In this document: positions 19,338 through 29,910 of the stretch, one piece after another
Layout: each line of letters begins with the position of its first letter
Numbering within the stretch: the stretch's first letter is position 1
Translations under genes and position numbers: made by a program
Source of the DNA: Stutzerimonas stutzeri
Lineage (GTDB): Bacteria; Pseudomonadota; Gammaproteobacteria; Enterobacterales; Pasteurellaceae
Direction of reading: 5' to 3'
Assembly: GCA_901420285.1 (NCBI GenBank)
Contig: CABDVE010000001.1
Coordinates: 1,178,001 to 1,242,000 of the forward strand
DNA length: 64,000 bases
The notes under the pieces: generated by a model
Seen by the model: only the letters and a program-made list of their open reading frames with translations
Told to the model about the DNA's origin: nothing
Databases searched by the model: none

Positions 19338-21233
19338 GTGGCACTTATTAATTTAACCAACGGATATCTTTCTTTCAGCGATGCGCCTTTGTTGGATCAT
19401 GCAGAGTTACATATAGAACCTAACGAACGTGTTTGTTTGGTCGGTCGCAACGGCGCAGGCAAATCCACATTGCTTAAAATTATTGCCGGTGATGTCACCA
19501 TGGATGATGGCAAAGTGCAGTATGAAAAAGACTTGGTGGTTTCCCGTTTAGAACAGGATCCGCCACGTCATGCTGAAGGCAATGTATTTGATTATGTGGC
19601 CGAAGGGATTGGACATTTGGCCGATTTGTTAAAGGAATATCATCATATTTCTGTGCAATTGGAGCAAGATTATAGCGAGCAGACATTAAACCAACTTGCC
19701 CAAATTCAAGCAAAATTGGAACATGCCAATGGCTGGCAATTTGAAAATAAAATCAATGAAGTATTACAAAAATTAGAATTAAACCCAAAGACTAAACTCG
19801 CCGATTTATCCGGCGGCTGGTTGCGCAAAGCTGCTTTGGCGCGCGCCTTGGTGTGTAATCCCGATGTATTGTTGTTAGATGAACCAACGAACCATTTAGA
19901 TGTGAATGCTATTGAATGGTTAGAAAATTTCTTGTTAGAGTTTAGTGGCAGCATTGTGTTTATTTCCCACGACCGTTCTTTTATCCGCAAAATGGCCACC
20001 CGCATTGTGGATTTAGATCGCGGTAAATTGGTTTCTTACCCCGGCAACTATGATTTATACCTTACCACCAAAGAAGAAAATTTGCGGGTGGAAGCCTTGC
20101 AAAATGAATTATTCGATAAACGCTTGGCGCAAGAAGAAGTGTGGATTCGCCAAGGCATCAAAGCCCGCCGTACCCGTAATGAAGGGCGTGTGCGCGCGTT
20201 AAAAGCTATGCGTGAAGAACGTCGCCAACGCCGCGAGGTGCTCGGCACGGCAAAATTGCAGTTAGATACGTCCAGCCGCTCCGGCAAAATCGTGTTTGAA
20301 ATGGAAGACGTCAGCTACAACATCAATGACAAACCGCTTCTTAAAAATTTCAGTACTACCATTTTACGTGGCGATAAAATCGCCTTAGTTGGTCCGAATG
20401 GTTGCGGTAAAACCACTTTTATCAAATTGTTGCTCGGTGAAATTCAGCCGACAAGTGGTTCCATTCGTTGCGGCACGAAATTAGACATTGCTTATTTTGA
20501 TCAATACCGCGCAGATCTTGATCCGGAAAAAACCGTTATGGATAACGTCGCCGACGGCAAACAAGACGTAGAAGTCAACGGTATCAAACGCCATGTGTTG
20601 GGCTATTTACAGGATTTCTTGTTCCCACCGAAACGCGCCATGACGCCGGTCAAAGCCCTCTCCGGCGGCGAACGAAACCGTTTGTTATTGGCAAAACTCT
20701 TGTTAAAACCGAATAATTTATTGATTCTCGATGAACCGACTAACGATTTAGACGTGGAAACCTTGGAATTATTGGAAGAAATCCTCACTGATTACCAAGG
20801 CACGTTGCTTATCGTCAGCCACGATCGTCAGTTTATCGATAATACCGCCACGGAATGCTACATCTTTGAAGGCGACGGCGTGCTGAACAAATACGTCGGC
20901 GGCTTTTTTGATGCAAAACAACAACAGGCCAATTATTTTCTCGCTAAATCGACATTGGAAGTGCCGAAGAGCACCGCATTGAAACCCAAGAGTATCAAGC
21001 TTTCTTACAATGAGCAGCGTGAGCTGGAACAATTGCCGCAATTATTGGAAGAATTAGAGAAAAAACTCACTTCTCTGCAAGCCGAAGTTGGCGAATCCGA
21101 TTTTTTTCAGCAATCCCATGACGTGACAAATGCGAAGCTAAAAGAACTGGCGGATACCGAGGTTGAGCTGGAAACCGCTTTTTTACGATGGGAAGAATTG
21201 GAAGAGAAGAAAAATTGGACGGAGAGTAAATAA
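19338..21233 (+). CDS. uup: ABC-F ATPase Uup
   Basis: The 631-residue cytosolic ABC-F protein has two ATPase domains and no membrane segment. The first has GRNGAGKST, LSGGWLRKAALARAL and LLLDEPTNHLD; the second has GPNGCGKTT, LSGGERNRLLLAKLL and LILDEPTNDLD. A C-terminal coiled coil (about 560-631) is typical of Uup, which acts on ribosomes and branched DNA. GTG at 19338 is preferred: GAGG precedes it and it begins the family N-terminus (ALINLTNGYLSF). The open frame upstream to 19260 looks like a non-coding extension. The gene contains a CACCGCATTG motif at 20972. Confidence 0.94.
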   Translation: MALINLTNGYLSFSDAPLLDHAELHIEPNERVCLVGRNGAGKSTLLKIIAGDVTMDDGKVQYEKDLVVSRLEQDPPRHAEGNVFDYVAEGIGHLADLLKEYHHISVQLEQDYSEQTLNQLAQIQAKLEHANGWQFENKINEVLQKLELNPKTKLADLSGGWLRKAALARALVCNPDVLLLDEPTNHLDVNAIEWLENFLLEFSGSIVFISHDRSFIRKMATRIVDLDRGKLVSYPGNYDLYLTTKEENLRVEALQNELFDKRLAQEEVWIRQGIKARRTRNEGRVRALKAMREERRQRREVLGTAKLQLDTSSRSGKIVFEMEDVSYNINDKPLLKNFSTTILRGDKIALVGPNGCGKTTFIKLLLGEIQPTSGSIRCGTKLDIAYFDQYRADLDPEKTVMDNVADGKQDVEVNGIKRHVLGYLQDFLFPPKRAMTPVKALSGGERNRLLLAKLLLKPNNLLILDEPTNDLDVETLELLEEILTDYQGTLLIVSHDRQFIDNTATECYIFEGDGVLNKYVGGFFDAKQQQANYFLAKSTLEVPKSTALKPKSIKLSYNEQRELEQLPQLLEELEKKLTSLQAEVGESDFFQQSHDVTNAKLKELADTEVELETAFLRWEELEEKKNWTESK

Positions 21234-21252
21234 GTTCTTAACAGAGTAGATA

Positions 21253-21289
21253 AAACGCGGCGGGTTTCTTAAATCCACCGCGTTTATTT
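21253..21289. terminator. Bidirectional terminator between uup and hsdR
   Basis: A 15-bp stem with two imperfect pairs (outer arm AAACGCGG / CCGCGTTT, loop CTT) lies between the convergent uup and hsdR genes, with T-rich flanks on the uup side. Confidence 0.75.
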
Positions 21290-24200
21290 TATGCGCTTAA
21301 TTCGTCTGCAATTTCTTCCGCTTGCTTAATCACATAGCTCACGGCTTCTTCCTGTTTATCGGGCGGATATTTGTAGCGTTGCAAGGCGCGTTTTACCAGA
21401 ATGCGCATTTTGGCACGAACGCCTTCTTTGTATTGCCAGTCGATAGTCACGGATTTTCTGAGTGTGTCGGTGATTTCTTTGGCTAGTTTGGAAAGCACTT
21501 CATCGCCCATCAGTTCCCGAGCGCTTTGGTTTCGTGCAAGTGCTTCGTAGAAGGCGAGTTCTTCTTTTTTTAAGCCTAATTTTTCACCGAATGCCAAACG
21601 GGCTTGGAAGTCTTGGCTCATTTTGAAGAGCTCATCCAAAATTTCCACTACACTTAAATTGTGGTTGTGATATTGGTTTAAGGCTTCTTTTAAACGTTGC
21701 TCAAAGTCTTTTTGCAAGGTGAGGTTTGCGCCTGATTTGGCTTTGATTTCACTCGCTAAATAACGCTCCATCGCGCTGACCCATAAATTCTTCGTCGGGC
21801 TGTTTTTGATGGTCTGTAAAAACTCTTCGGAAAGCAGGCTAATTTGTGGCTGCGGTTTTTCCAGCAGATCAAATAAATCAATCACACCTTCGGAATAGAC
21901 GGCTTGATTGACCAATTTTTTCAATAAAATCTGTCTTTCATTTGCGCCTGTACCATTTTGTTCACGCTTCGTGAGAATAGCACGCACGGCATCGTAAAAG
22001 GCAATTTCTTGGTTGTATGGCTCAACTTCAGCCAATGCGCCGCACAACATATAGCCTTTTTTCACTAATCCCGCTGCTTTCAAAAAGGCTTTTTTGCGTG
22101 GCTCGGCTTCTTTTTTATTAAACCAGTGCTGTTCGTGCGCTTTGCCATCAAAAGGCAATTGATCGAGGCTTAAAATATGGTTGGCAGCAAAATGAATCGC
22201 CATCAGTAATTCATGGGGTTCGTCTTTCTCTAAGACTGCTTGAACATCAAAAGTTTTCCCTTCAACCGGCGTTGCAAACAGGCTGCGGACGAACTCTAAA
22301 TGCTCTTTCATTTTAAAGAACACATCAATCACGCTATCGGTCAGCTTGCCCTTACCTTGTGAGTTTGTATATTGCTGAGTGGCTTTTTTGAGCTCGTCAG
22401 CAATGCCTACATAATCCACAATCAAGCCGCCATTTTCTCGACTTTTATTGCGGAATACACGATTAACCCGAGCAATCGCCTGCATCAGGTTGTGTCCTTG
22501 CATCGGCTTGTCGATATACATCGTATTACAGCAAGGTGCATCAAAGCCCGTCAGCCACATATCGCGCACAATCACCACTTTCAGCGAATCGTTCGGGTCT
22601 TTAAAACGGCGTTCCAGCGTTTGTTTTTCCTGTTTACTGTAAACGTGTTTCTGCATTTCTGGCGCATCGGAAGCAGAACCCGTCATCACAATTTTAATCG
22701 CCCCTTCGTTAATATTGTCCGAATGCCATTCTGGGCGCAGTTTGATGATTTCATTGTATAAATCTACGCAAATCTGGCGGCTGGAAACCACCATCATCGC
22801 TTTGCTGTCGACCACTTCATTGCGTTTGGCAAAATGCTGCACAAAATCCGCGGCTAAATCAGCCAGACGGGCTTGCGAACCCAGCAATTTTTCCTGCAAA
22901 CGCAGGGCAGGGGATTGCTCCTCTTCCAGCAGTTCATCAATTTCTTTGAATAGCTCATCGTGTTCTTTTTCGTTTAAGCGGATTTGGCGTGCTTCATACA
23001 CAATAGGCACCGTTGCGCCGTCTTCCACGGCATCTTGCAAGTCATAAATGGACACATAACGCCCGAACACATCTTGCGTGTCCTTATCTTCTAGGCTGAT
23101 CGGCGTACCGGTGAAACCGATAAACGAGGCATTGGGCAGCGCATCGCGTAAATGGCGGGCGTAGCCTGCCTGAAATTTACCGTTATGCAATTTTTGCGTA
23201 AAGCCATATTGGCTGCGGTGTGCCTCATCGCTGATTACAATATAATATTGCTGCGTTCATTTAACACAGGGAAGCGGCTTTCTTCCTCATTTAGGGCGAA
23301 TTTTTGAATCGTAGTAAAAAACACACCGCCCACTTCATTTTGCGCGAGCAGTTGGCGCAGTTGTTCGCGATCTTTTACTTGTTGCGGTGTTTGTTTGATT
23401 AAATCTTTACCTGAAGAAAAGGTTTGGAAGAGCTGACCGTCCAAATCGTTACGGTCGGTGACCACCACAATGGTGGGATTTTTCAATTCAGGCTGCGCAA
23501 GCAGTTTGCCGGCATAAAACAACATAGAAATAGACTTCCCCGAACCCTGCGTATGCCATATCACACCAATTCGGCGCTCGCCTTTTTCTGAAGTTGCTCG
23601 AATGGTAGAAGCCACCGCCTCATTTACGCCGTAATATTGATGGTATGCCGCGATTTTTTTAATGGTTTTACCGCTGGAATCCCGTTCAAATAAGACAAAA
23701 TAACGGATATAGTCCAATAAATCCTCAGGCTGCATTAAGCCATTGAGCAGGCTTTGCAATTCATCGTCAAAATATAAGCGCGCGCTTTTATTTTTTTCAT
23801 CCACCACTTTCCACGGTGTAAAACGTTGGAAATCTGCCGAAAGCGAACCCAAGCGTGCAGCAATGCCGTCTGAAATAATCAGGCCTTGGTTGTAAACAAA
23901 CAGCTCGGCAATTTCATCTTTATAGGTTTCAAACTGATTAAACGCCTGTAACAAATCTGCCGATTCACGCAGCGGATTTTTTAATTCAAACACTACCAAT
24001 GGTAAGCCATTTACAAAGCCGATAATATCGGGAATCCGTTTACCTCCTTTGTGGCTGCGGATTTCCAATTGATTGACGGCGACAAAACGGTTGTTTCCCC
24101 AATGCTCGAAATCCACCAAACGCGCCATCTCGGTTTTTTGCTCACCGTTTAACGTATATTCTACCCGTACACCATCACGCAACAGCTTATAAAACGCCTG

Positions 24201-24452
24201 ATTACGCACCACCAAATCGCCAATATCGCTTTTTGTCGCTGATTTGACCACAGAATCCACCGCACTTTCAGGCAGCTGCGGATTAAGTTTGCGCACCGCC
24301 TCACGTAGTTGCTCAATAAAGACTACGCCGCTCAAATCGCCACGGGCAAACTCGCCTTCATGAACAGGCAAATCTTTACCATAGCGATATTCCCAACCGA
24401 GGGATTGCAGGCGTTGAAGAGTGAGTTGTTCGATGTCGTTTTCGTTGAGCAT
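21289..24452 (-). pseudogene. hsdR: Type I restriction subunit HsdR, frameshifted
   Basis: The N-terminal open frame (24452 to 23235, 405 residues) holds the nuclease domain with a VVFELKNP-type motif and helicase motif I (HTQGSGKS). It ends at TAA 23237-23235. Removing two bases from ATTATATTG (near 23240-23249) restores [16 protein letters not shown], helicase motif II, and joins the second frame that runs to 21289 with GFTGTP and the C-terminal domains. Together they would be about 1,050 residues, normal for HsdR. As read, helicase motifs I and II are in different frames, so restriction should be lost. A sequencing error cannot be excluded. One AAGTGCGGT lies at 24259. Confidence 0.88.
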
Positions 24453-24521
24453 AGGTGTTCCTTTTGCGTATTTGCTGTCTTTGGGGAGCTAGTGGATTAA
24501 TTTCTTCGTTTATTGATACTG

Positions 24522-24702
24522 CCAAATCTCCCCTACCCCTCTTTGCTAAAGAGGGGGATTACTTGAGTAAATTGCCAGTAATTGACTCATGGTTAATCTA
24601 AGAAAATTTCAATTTCTCATCGCATATTAAAGTAGAAAGCCAAAATTTAAATTACCCTCGAGCCAATCCTCTCTTTAGCAAAGAGGAGGAGGGGAGATTT
24701 GG
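24522..24702. repeat. 181-bp element with 32-bp inverted ends (MITE-like)
   Basis: The arms 24522-24553 and 24671-24702 are inverted copies with 30 of 32 bases matching; they carry CCAAATCTCCCCT and CTCTTTGCTAAAGAG. The interior is AT-rich with no ORF. It sits between the hsdR start and the 3' end of the HEPN-like gene. It has the look of a small non-autonomous mobile repeat. Confidence 0.65.
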
Positions 24703-24713
24703 GAGAGATGAAA

Positions 24714-25346
24714 TCAACTTTGCGAGTAATTTTTGCCAGCATTAAAACCATCTTGCCAAATGTTTGTATATTCATCTAGATTTGGCTTTGGTGTATTTTC
24801 CAAGGCCTTATATATTAAATTTATTCCATAATCTGAACAGTTAGGCAGTATAAAATCTTTTTTATAGTCAATAAAAGACATTAGATAGTTGATATATTTA
24901 ATAACGTTATTTATGAATAAAGAAATATCTTCTTTGCTAATTCCAGCCTCTTTAAAAATTATATTTTGATCAAGATTTTCTGTGTGAGCTATTGTTTTAT
25001 CTCTTAATAATTTCAAGCCATTCATTGTCTTTGATAATGAATTTTTATCGTCTTTAATATATGAGGTTAATTCTTCTATTTTTAAACTCTTATAAGTTTG
25101 TATTTTTTCTCTTAAATTTTTTATATTGTGAGTCCCAGTATTATCAATAACAGTACATAAAGTTAATATTGACATGTAAAGATAAGCATGGCGAATAAAT
25201 CCCAATGAAAAATAATACTTTTTGAATAAATAGCCATTGTCAGAATTTCCTTGCAACATAATTTGTTCCCATTCTGAAATATAATGGTTGGCTATTTTTA
25301 ATTTTTCAAATATGCCTTCTGCTATGGTTATAATCTCTTTACTCAT
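24714..25346 (-). CDS. AbiU2/HEPN-like protein inside the restriction locus
   Basis: The 210-residue, all-helical product carries RDKTIAH at residues 115-121, matching the R-x(4-6)-H motif of HEPN ribonucleases, in a context (LKLLRDKTIAHTE) like that of the AbiU2-type abortive infection family. No signal or membrane segment. Its ATG overlaps the hsdS stop (ATGA), so it is translated with the restriction genes, and it is AT-rich compared with them. If active it could be an RNA-cleaving guard of the restriction system. Function is inference; the motif is seen. Confidence 0.55.
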   Translation of the reverse strand: MSKEIITIAEGIFEKLKIANHYISEWEQIMLQGNSDNGYLFKKYYFSLGFIRHAYLYMSILTLCTVIDNTGTHNIKNLREKIQTYKSLKIEELTSYIKDDKNSLSKTMNGLKLLRDKTIAHTENLDQNIIFKEAGISKEDISLFINNVIKYINYLMSFIDYKKDFILPNCSDYGINLIYKALENTPKPNLDEYTNIWQDGFNAGKNYSQS

Positions 25347-26666
25347 AAAATATCTCCATTTAGTAATTTAGGTAATAACAAATCTCTAATTTTAACTAGA
25401 TTAGAATTCTCTCTATCGTTAATGAAAATTTTTGAGAAACTTTCTTTTACATATTTTCCAAATAATGCTGTTAATTCTTCTGGAGGAACAACAATTTCCT
25501 TAATTAAAAAATCAGGGAAATGCCCTTTATATTCCACAAACTCTTGTTTTCCTAACGTAGCAAGATAAAGCCAATACAAATTGCATTCTTTCCCCTTGAA
25601 GGCAAATACATTTTGAATAGCACTAAAATCGTAAGAAATTAAACGCATATAACAAGTGTGATTAGCAAATACAATAATTGGATCTTCAATGCTTGCTTTT
25701 ACGCCTGGTTTATCATTGTGATAACCAATAACACCTGATCTACCTTGATCCAAAATAGGTTACTAAACCTTCTGAAAATGCGGTTTTTGAGCTATATTTT
25801 TTACCTACAGGAATTTTTTGAATAACTTCATCAATTCGCTTAACCTCCCACCCCTTCGGCACCTCCCTCCCATCAACCTCCACCATCTCACACGGAAACG
25901 CTTTGGCGGTTTCGGCTAATTCTGCGTAGCGCTCAGGCTGTGTTTGTAAAAGTGCGGTCAGTTCTTCGGGTGTTTTTCCGCTGATTGCCTGCATGGCTGC
26001 CAGCTCTGCTTGTTCAAGGCTAAGGCCGTCTGAAAGGGCTTGGACTTTGGCACGCACGGGATCGAAATCGACAAACCAGCTTTTAAACAGAGCTTGGGTA
26101 ATTTGTTCCAAGGTTTGGTTGATTTGGATGTTGAGTTGGATTTTGTCATCAAATGCATTAAGTATTTGTGCAATTTTTTTACTTTCTTCAAATGAAATGC
26201 AGGGAACTTCTAATGATAAGATGGTGTTTCCATTAATGTTTACTTGATTAGCACTACCAGTAGAATTATTTACAAAGTATTCTTGGCTAGATTTTTGACT
26301 AAGTAAGTAATAAATATAATCTGAATCTACTTTTTCATTGACAATAACTCTACCAATTCGTTGATTTATAAATGAGATAGGTTCATTTTCTCCAACTCTA
26401 GCAACTCGTCCTACTAATGATGCAGGAGCATTAGGTCCTGAGCCAGTCATAGAAATTAAAATATCTTTTGGTTTAGTTTTCCATTCTTCAGTTTTCTTTG
26501 ATAATTGATCAGATATAAAATCCGTCTCAGAATAATCTATATAACCAAATCGTATATTTTTTATTTTTAATACTTTGAATTTTCCAGTTTTAAGAAAATC
26601 TGTACTTTTATAAGCATACCCACCTTGAATAGTCGCATATTCGGCTAAAGTTGTTATTTTACTCAT
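25343..26666 (-). pseudogene. hsdS: Type I specificity subunit HsdS, frameshifted
   Basis: The first frame (26666-25740) has one target recognition domain, the central conserved region FKSWFVDFDPVRAK and the start of a second domain (VPKGWEVKRI). It stops at TAG just after a short stretch ending YFGSR. The rest of the second domain and the closing LRDLLLPKLLNG-like helix continue in another frame (to 25343) as LDQGRSGVIGYHND. The break is near 25750 on the minus strand at GTAACCTATTTTGGATC; restoring two C would give TPILDQGRSG. Target specificity of the second half site is lost unless the two pieces act together. It overlaps hsdM by 8 bases. Confidence 0.85.
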
Positions 26667-28227
26667 ACCCCAATCCCCCTAAATTCTTCTTAATCTCCGC
26701 TTCCAATTCCGCACTTTTCGCAAATTGTTCCTTTAAAAGAGCGGTCAGATTTTGCATTTTTTCTGCAAATGGTACGCCGTCGTCTTCTTGTTCTGCGGTG
26801 CCGACGTAGCGCCCCGGTGTGAGGACGAAGTCGTTGTCTTTAATTTCTTCTAAAGTCGCGGATTTGCAGAAAGCGGCTTGGTCTTCATAGCCGTCTGATT
26901 GTTGCCAAGCGTGGAGGGTGTTGGCAATTTTGGCGATGTCGTCAGCGGTGAAATCACGCAATACGCGGTCTTTCATATAGCCGATTTGGCGCGCATCGAT
27001 AAACAACACTTCGCCTTTGCGCTTTTTGTTGCGGTTTAAGAACCAAATACAGGCGGGGATTTGGGTGTTGGTGAAGAGCTGGCCGGGCAGGGCGACCATA
27101 CATTCGACCAAGTCGGCATTGATGATGGCTTTGCGGATTTCGCCTTCATTGTTGGTTTGGCTGCTCATGGAGCCGTTGGCAAGCAATAATGCCATTTTGC
27201 CGTTTGGCGAGAGGTGGTAAATCATGTGTTGCAGCCAAGCGAAGTTGGCGTTGCCTTTGGGCGGCGTGCCGTATGCCCAACGTGGATCCTCGGCAAGGGA
27301 TTCGCTCCACCAATCGCTGATATTGAAGGGTGGGTTTGCCATGATGAAATCCATCTTTTTGTCGATGTGTTGCGGCTGGGTGAAGCTGTCGGCGTTGTGT
27401 TTGCCGAAGTCGTAATCAATACCACGAATCGCCATATTCATGGCGGCGAGTTTCCAGGTGGTTGGGTTGAATTCTTGCCCGTAGATGGAAACGTTGTTGA
27501 TGTTACCTTGATGGGCGGTGATAAAGCGTTCGGTTTGTACGAAAAAGCCGCCGCTGCCCATGGCTGGGTCATATACGCGGCCGGAGTATGGCTCGAGCAT
27601 TTCGACAATCAGGGAAACAATGGATTTCGGCGTGAAATATTGCCCGCCGCGTTTGCCTTCGGCTTGGGCAAAGCGACCGAGGAAGTATTCGTAAACGTGG
27701 CCGAGAATGTCTTTTGCGCCTAAATGTACGGGCTCGCCGTTGTAAGTCGGACGGGTAAAGTTGGTATCGGAGAAGAGGATAATCAGTCCGCGCAGGGTGT
27801 TTTCGTTTACGGCATAGCCGCTGATGCGTTGGAGTACGCCTTTGAGTTTTTCGTTGTCTTTTTCAATGGCATCGAAGGCATCGTCAATGAGTTTGGCGAC
27901 GCCGGAAAATTTCCCACCCCAAGGTAATTCAGCCCCAATGTTTAAGATGGAAACGGCTTTAATTTCGTCCCAACGGGCTTGCTGCGGCACCCAGAACACA
28001 TTGTCGGCGGTGTAGTAGTCACGGTTTTCCAGTTCAGCGGTTAAGGCTTCTTGGTATTCTTCTTCGGTGTCGTAAAAAGTGCGGTCAAGATAGAGCGCGT
28101 TTTCAGGATCGGTCAGTTCCGCCTGAATTTTGGCTTGTTGGTGGGTAAAACTGTCAGAAATGTATTTTAAGAAGATCAGACCAAGGACGATGTGTTTATA
28201 GTTGGCGGCGTCAAGCTGTTGACGCAA
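26659..28227 (-). CDS. hsdM: Type I modification methyltransferase HsdM, start uncertain
   Basis: The product methylates adenine within the HsdS target. SAM motif I is seen in DPAMGSGGFFVQ and catalytic motif IV is NPPFN. GGQYFTP is the usual family signature. The first usable start is TTG at 28227, giving 522 residues. Upstream in the same frame the sequence still reads like the family N-terminus (FLNNLDEKLWSSADKL) back to a TGA near 28310, but there is no ATG, GTG or TTG there. The 5' end therefore looks damaged, in keeping with hsdS and hsdR. Confidence 0.8.
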   Translation of the reverse strand: MRQQLDAANYKHIVLGLIFLKYISDSFTHQQAKIQAELTDPENALYLDRTFYDTEEEYQEALTAELENRDYYTADNVFWVPQQARWDEIKAVSILNIGAELPWGGKFSGVAKLIDDAFDAIEKDNEKLKGVLQRISGYAVNENTLRGLIILFSDTNFTRPTYNGEPVHLGAKDILGHVYEYFLGRFAQAEGKRGGQYFTPKSIVSLIVEMLEPYSGRVYDPAMGSGGFFVQTERFITAHQGNINNVSIYGQEFNPTTWKLAAMNMAIRGIDYDFGKHNADSFTQPQHIDKKMDFIMANPPFNISDWWSESLAEDPRWAYGTPPKGNANFAWLQHMIYHLSPNGKMALLLANGSMSSQTNNEGEIRKAIINADLVECMVALPGQLFTNTQIPACIWFLNRNKKRKGEVLFIDARQIGYMKDRVLRDFTADDIAKIANTLHAWQQSDGYEDQAAFCKSATLEEIKDNDFVLTPGRYVGTAEQEDDGVPFAEKMQNLTALLKEQFAKSAELEAEIKKNLGGLGYE

Positions 28228-28456
28228 TTTATCGGCAGATGACCAAAGTTTTTCATCTAAATTATTAAGAAAGGCTTGTTGTATTAAAGAATTATTGACA
28301 CAATCTTGGTGGCTTCTGCATAAAATTCATCCTGTGTAAAGTGAAATTTAAGGAATATTCGAGAAAAGAGCCGTTATTCTATAGAAAAATTTTTAGGCGA
28401 ACAAATGATTGGCTTAAATGGCCAGTTAATTTTTTGAGAAAATGTTAAAAAAACAA

Positions 28457-28482
28457 AACCGAGCGATTGCTCGGTTTTTTGT
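28457..28482. terminator. Terminator after the NSS transporter gene
   Basis: An 8-bp stem AACCGAGC / GCTCGGTT, four-base loop, with T run on the plus strand and an A run on the other side (so T-rich on the minus strand too). It lies just past the transporter stop at 28486. The stretch 28228-28456 otherwise shows only the decayed hsdM 5' region. Confidence 0.85.
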
Positions 28483-28485
28483 GGA

Positions 28486-29859
28486 TTAGAATAGGTTACT
28501 GATGAAAATTACCACAATGATGACCGGTACGACAAATTTTACGTAGTTAAACCAAATTTGGGTAAAGGTGGAATTGGGCGTTGAGGAAAGTTCTTTCTTT
28601 GCTTCGTCTTTTAACACGAAACCGACGAAAATCGCGCAACCCAATGCAGTAAGCATAAACAGAATATTGCCACTAACGTAATCGAAGAAGTCGAAAATGC
28701 TTTTATCGAAAATGGTTATGTCTTTCCACAAATTGTCGCCTAAAATTGACGGTACGTTACCGAGTAAGAAGATGCCGCCGAGCGTTAATGCAATGGCTTT
28801 TCCGCGACGCATACGAAGTTTTTCTTGTAATGCTGTGATGATCACTTCGTAGATAGTGATAGAAGTGGTTAATGCCGCAATTAATAATAAGCCAAAGAAA
28901 ATAATCGCGAAGAATTTACCTGCCCATAAATGTGAGAATACTATCGGTAAACTTTGAAATACCAAGGTTGGGCCGGCGTTTGGTTCAATTCCAAAGGTAA
29001 AGAGCGACGGGAAAATCATAAAGCCGGCAAGCACCGCGATAATGGTGTTGGTAAAGCCGGTGATTACTGCGGTTTGAATCAGATTTTCTTCTTTGTTTAA
29101 GTAGCTTGAAAGCGTAATTAATACGCCGAAACCAAGACTTAAAGCGAAGAACACTTGTCCTAATACGAAAATAAATAGCTGCGGGGTGATTTTGCTGAAA
29201 TCCGGTTTTAAGTAGAAGGTGATGCCTTCCATTGCACCCGGTAAGGTAATGTTACGGATTACCATGCCAATGAGAAAAATAAAGAGCAACGGCATTAAAT
29301 ATTTTACCGAGCGTTCAATCCCGCCGATAATGCCTTTCGCCAAAATAATGTGGTTCACAGCTACGAAAAGAAAGGTATAAAGCATAATTTCAAACGGGCT
29401 GTTGCCGATATGCAGATCGTAGAAATTTTTTGCCACGTCTTTGGTAATTGGTGCGGAAATATCAAGACTGCCGCTGATTAGACTGACGATATAGGAAATT
29501 ACCCAACCGCCGAGCACCATGTAATATGCCATAATACCGAAAGCACCAAGTAAGCCCATATAGCCCAGAATTTTCCAGTATTTAGAAATGCCTTTGCCTT
29601 TATCGTGAATTTTATCGCCGAATGCATCAATAGAATTAACGCGCAAACGGCGCCCAATCACGTTTTCTACCAGAATCATCGGGATACCGATTACGATCAT
29701 GGCAATACAGAACAGCAACACATAAGCGCCGCCGCCGTTTTCACCTACAAGATAAGGGAAGCGCCAAGTCGCGCCGAAACCCACAGTGGCACCGGCGACG
29801 GTCATTACATAAGTCAGGCGGCTCGACCAGGTTTGGCGTTGTGGTTTTGTTGTTGTCAT
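28486..29859 (-). CDS. Sodium-dependent transporter, NSS/SNF family
   Basis: The 457-residue protein has about 11-12 transmembrane helices and the family start WSSRLTYVMTVAGATVGFG, with Gly-rich unwound helix 1 and sodium-site residues. Bacterial members of this size import amino acids such as tryptophan or tyrosine with Na+. Substrate cannot be read from sequence. It is preceded by a 51-base gap after nth on the same strand. Confidence 0.93.
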   Translation of the reverse strand: MTTTKPQRQTWSSRLTYVMTVAGATVGFGATWRFPYLVGENGGGAYVLLFCIAMIVIGIPMILVENVIGRRLRVNSIDAFGDKIHDKGKGISKYWKILGYMGLLGAFGIMAYYMVLGGWVISYIVSLISGSLDISAPITKDVAKNFYDLHIGNSPFEIMLYTFLFVAVNHIILAKGIIGGIERSVKYLMPLLFIFLIGMVIRNITLPGAMEGITFYLKPDFSKITPQLFIFVLGQVFFALSLGFGVLITLSSYLNKEENLIQTAVITGFTNTIIAVLAGFMIFPSLFTFGIEPNAGPTLVFQSLPIVFSHLWAGKFFAIIFFGLLLIAALTTSITIYEVIITALQEKLRMRRGKAIALTLGGIFLLGNVPSILGDNLWKDITIFDKSIFDFFDYVSGNILFMLTALGCAIFVGFVLKDEAKKELSSTPNSTFTQIWFNYVKFVVPVIIVVIFISNLF

Positions 29860-29881
29860 GGTTTTTCCTATTTAAAAGTGC

Positions 29882-29907
29882 GGTCAAAAATAAAACGTTT
29901 TTTGACC
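29882..29907 (-). terminator. Hairpin after nth, next to an uptake sequence
   Basis: GGTCAAAAA and TTTTTTGACC form a stem with a seven-base loop, just past the nth stop. The arm begins inside an AAGTGCGGT copy at 29876-29884. The T-rich arm would end the rsx-nth transcript on the minus strand. Confidence 0.6.
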
Positions 29908-29910
29908 AAA

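Noticed and set aside
23238-23249. Phase-variable switch in hsdR
   Set aside because: The run is too short to be a simple slippage tract; decay or a sequencing error fits better.
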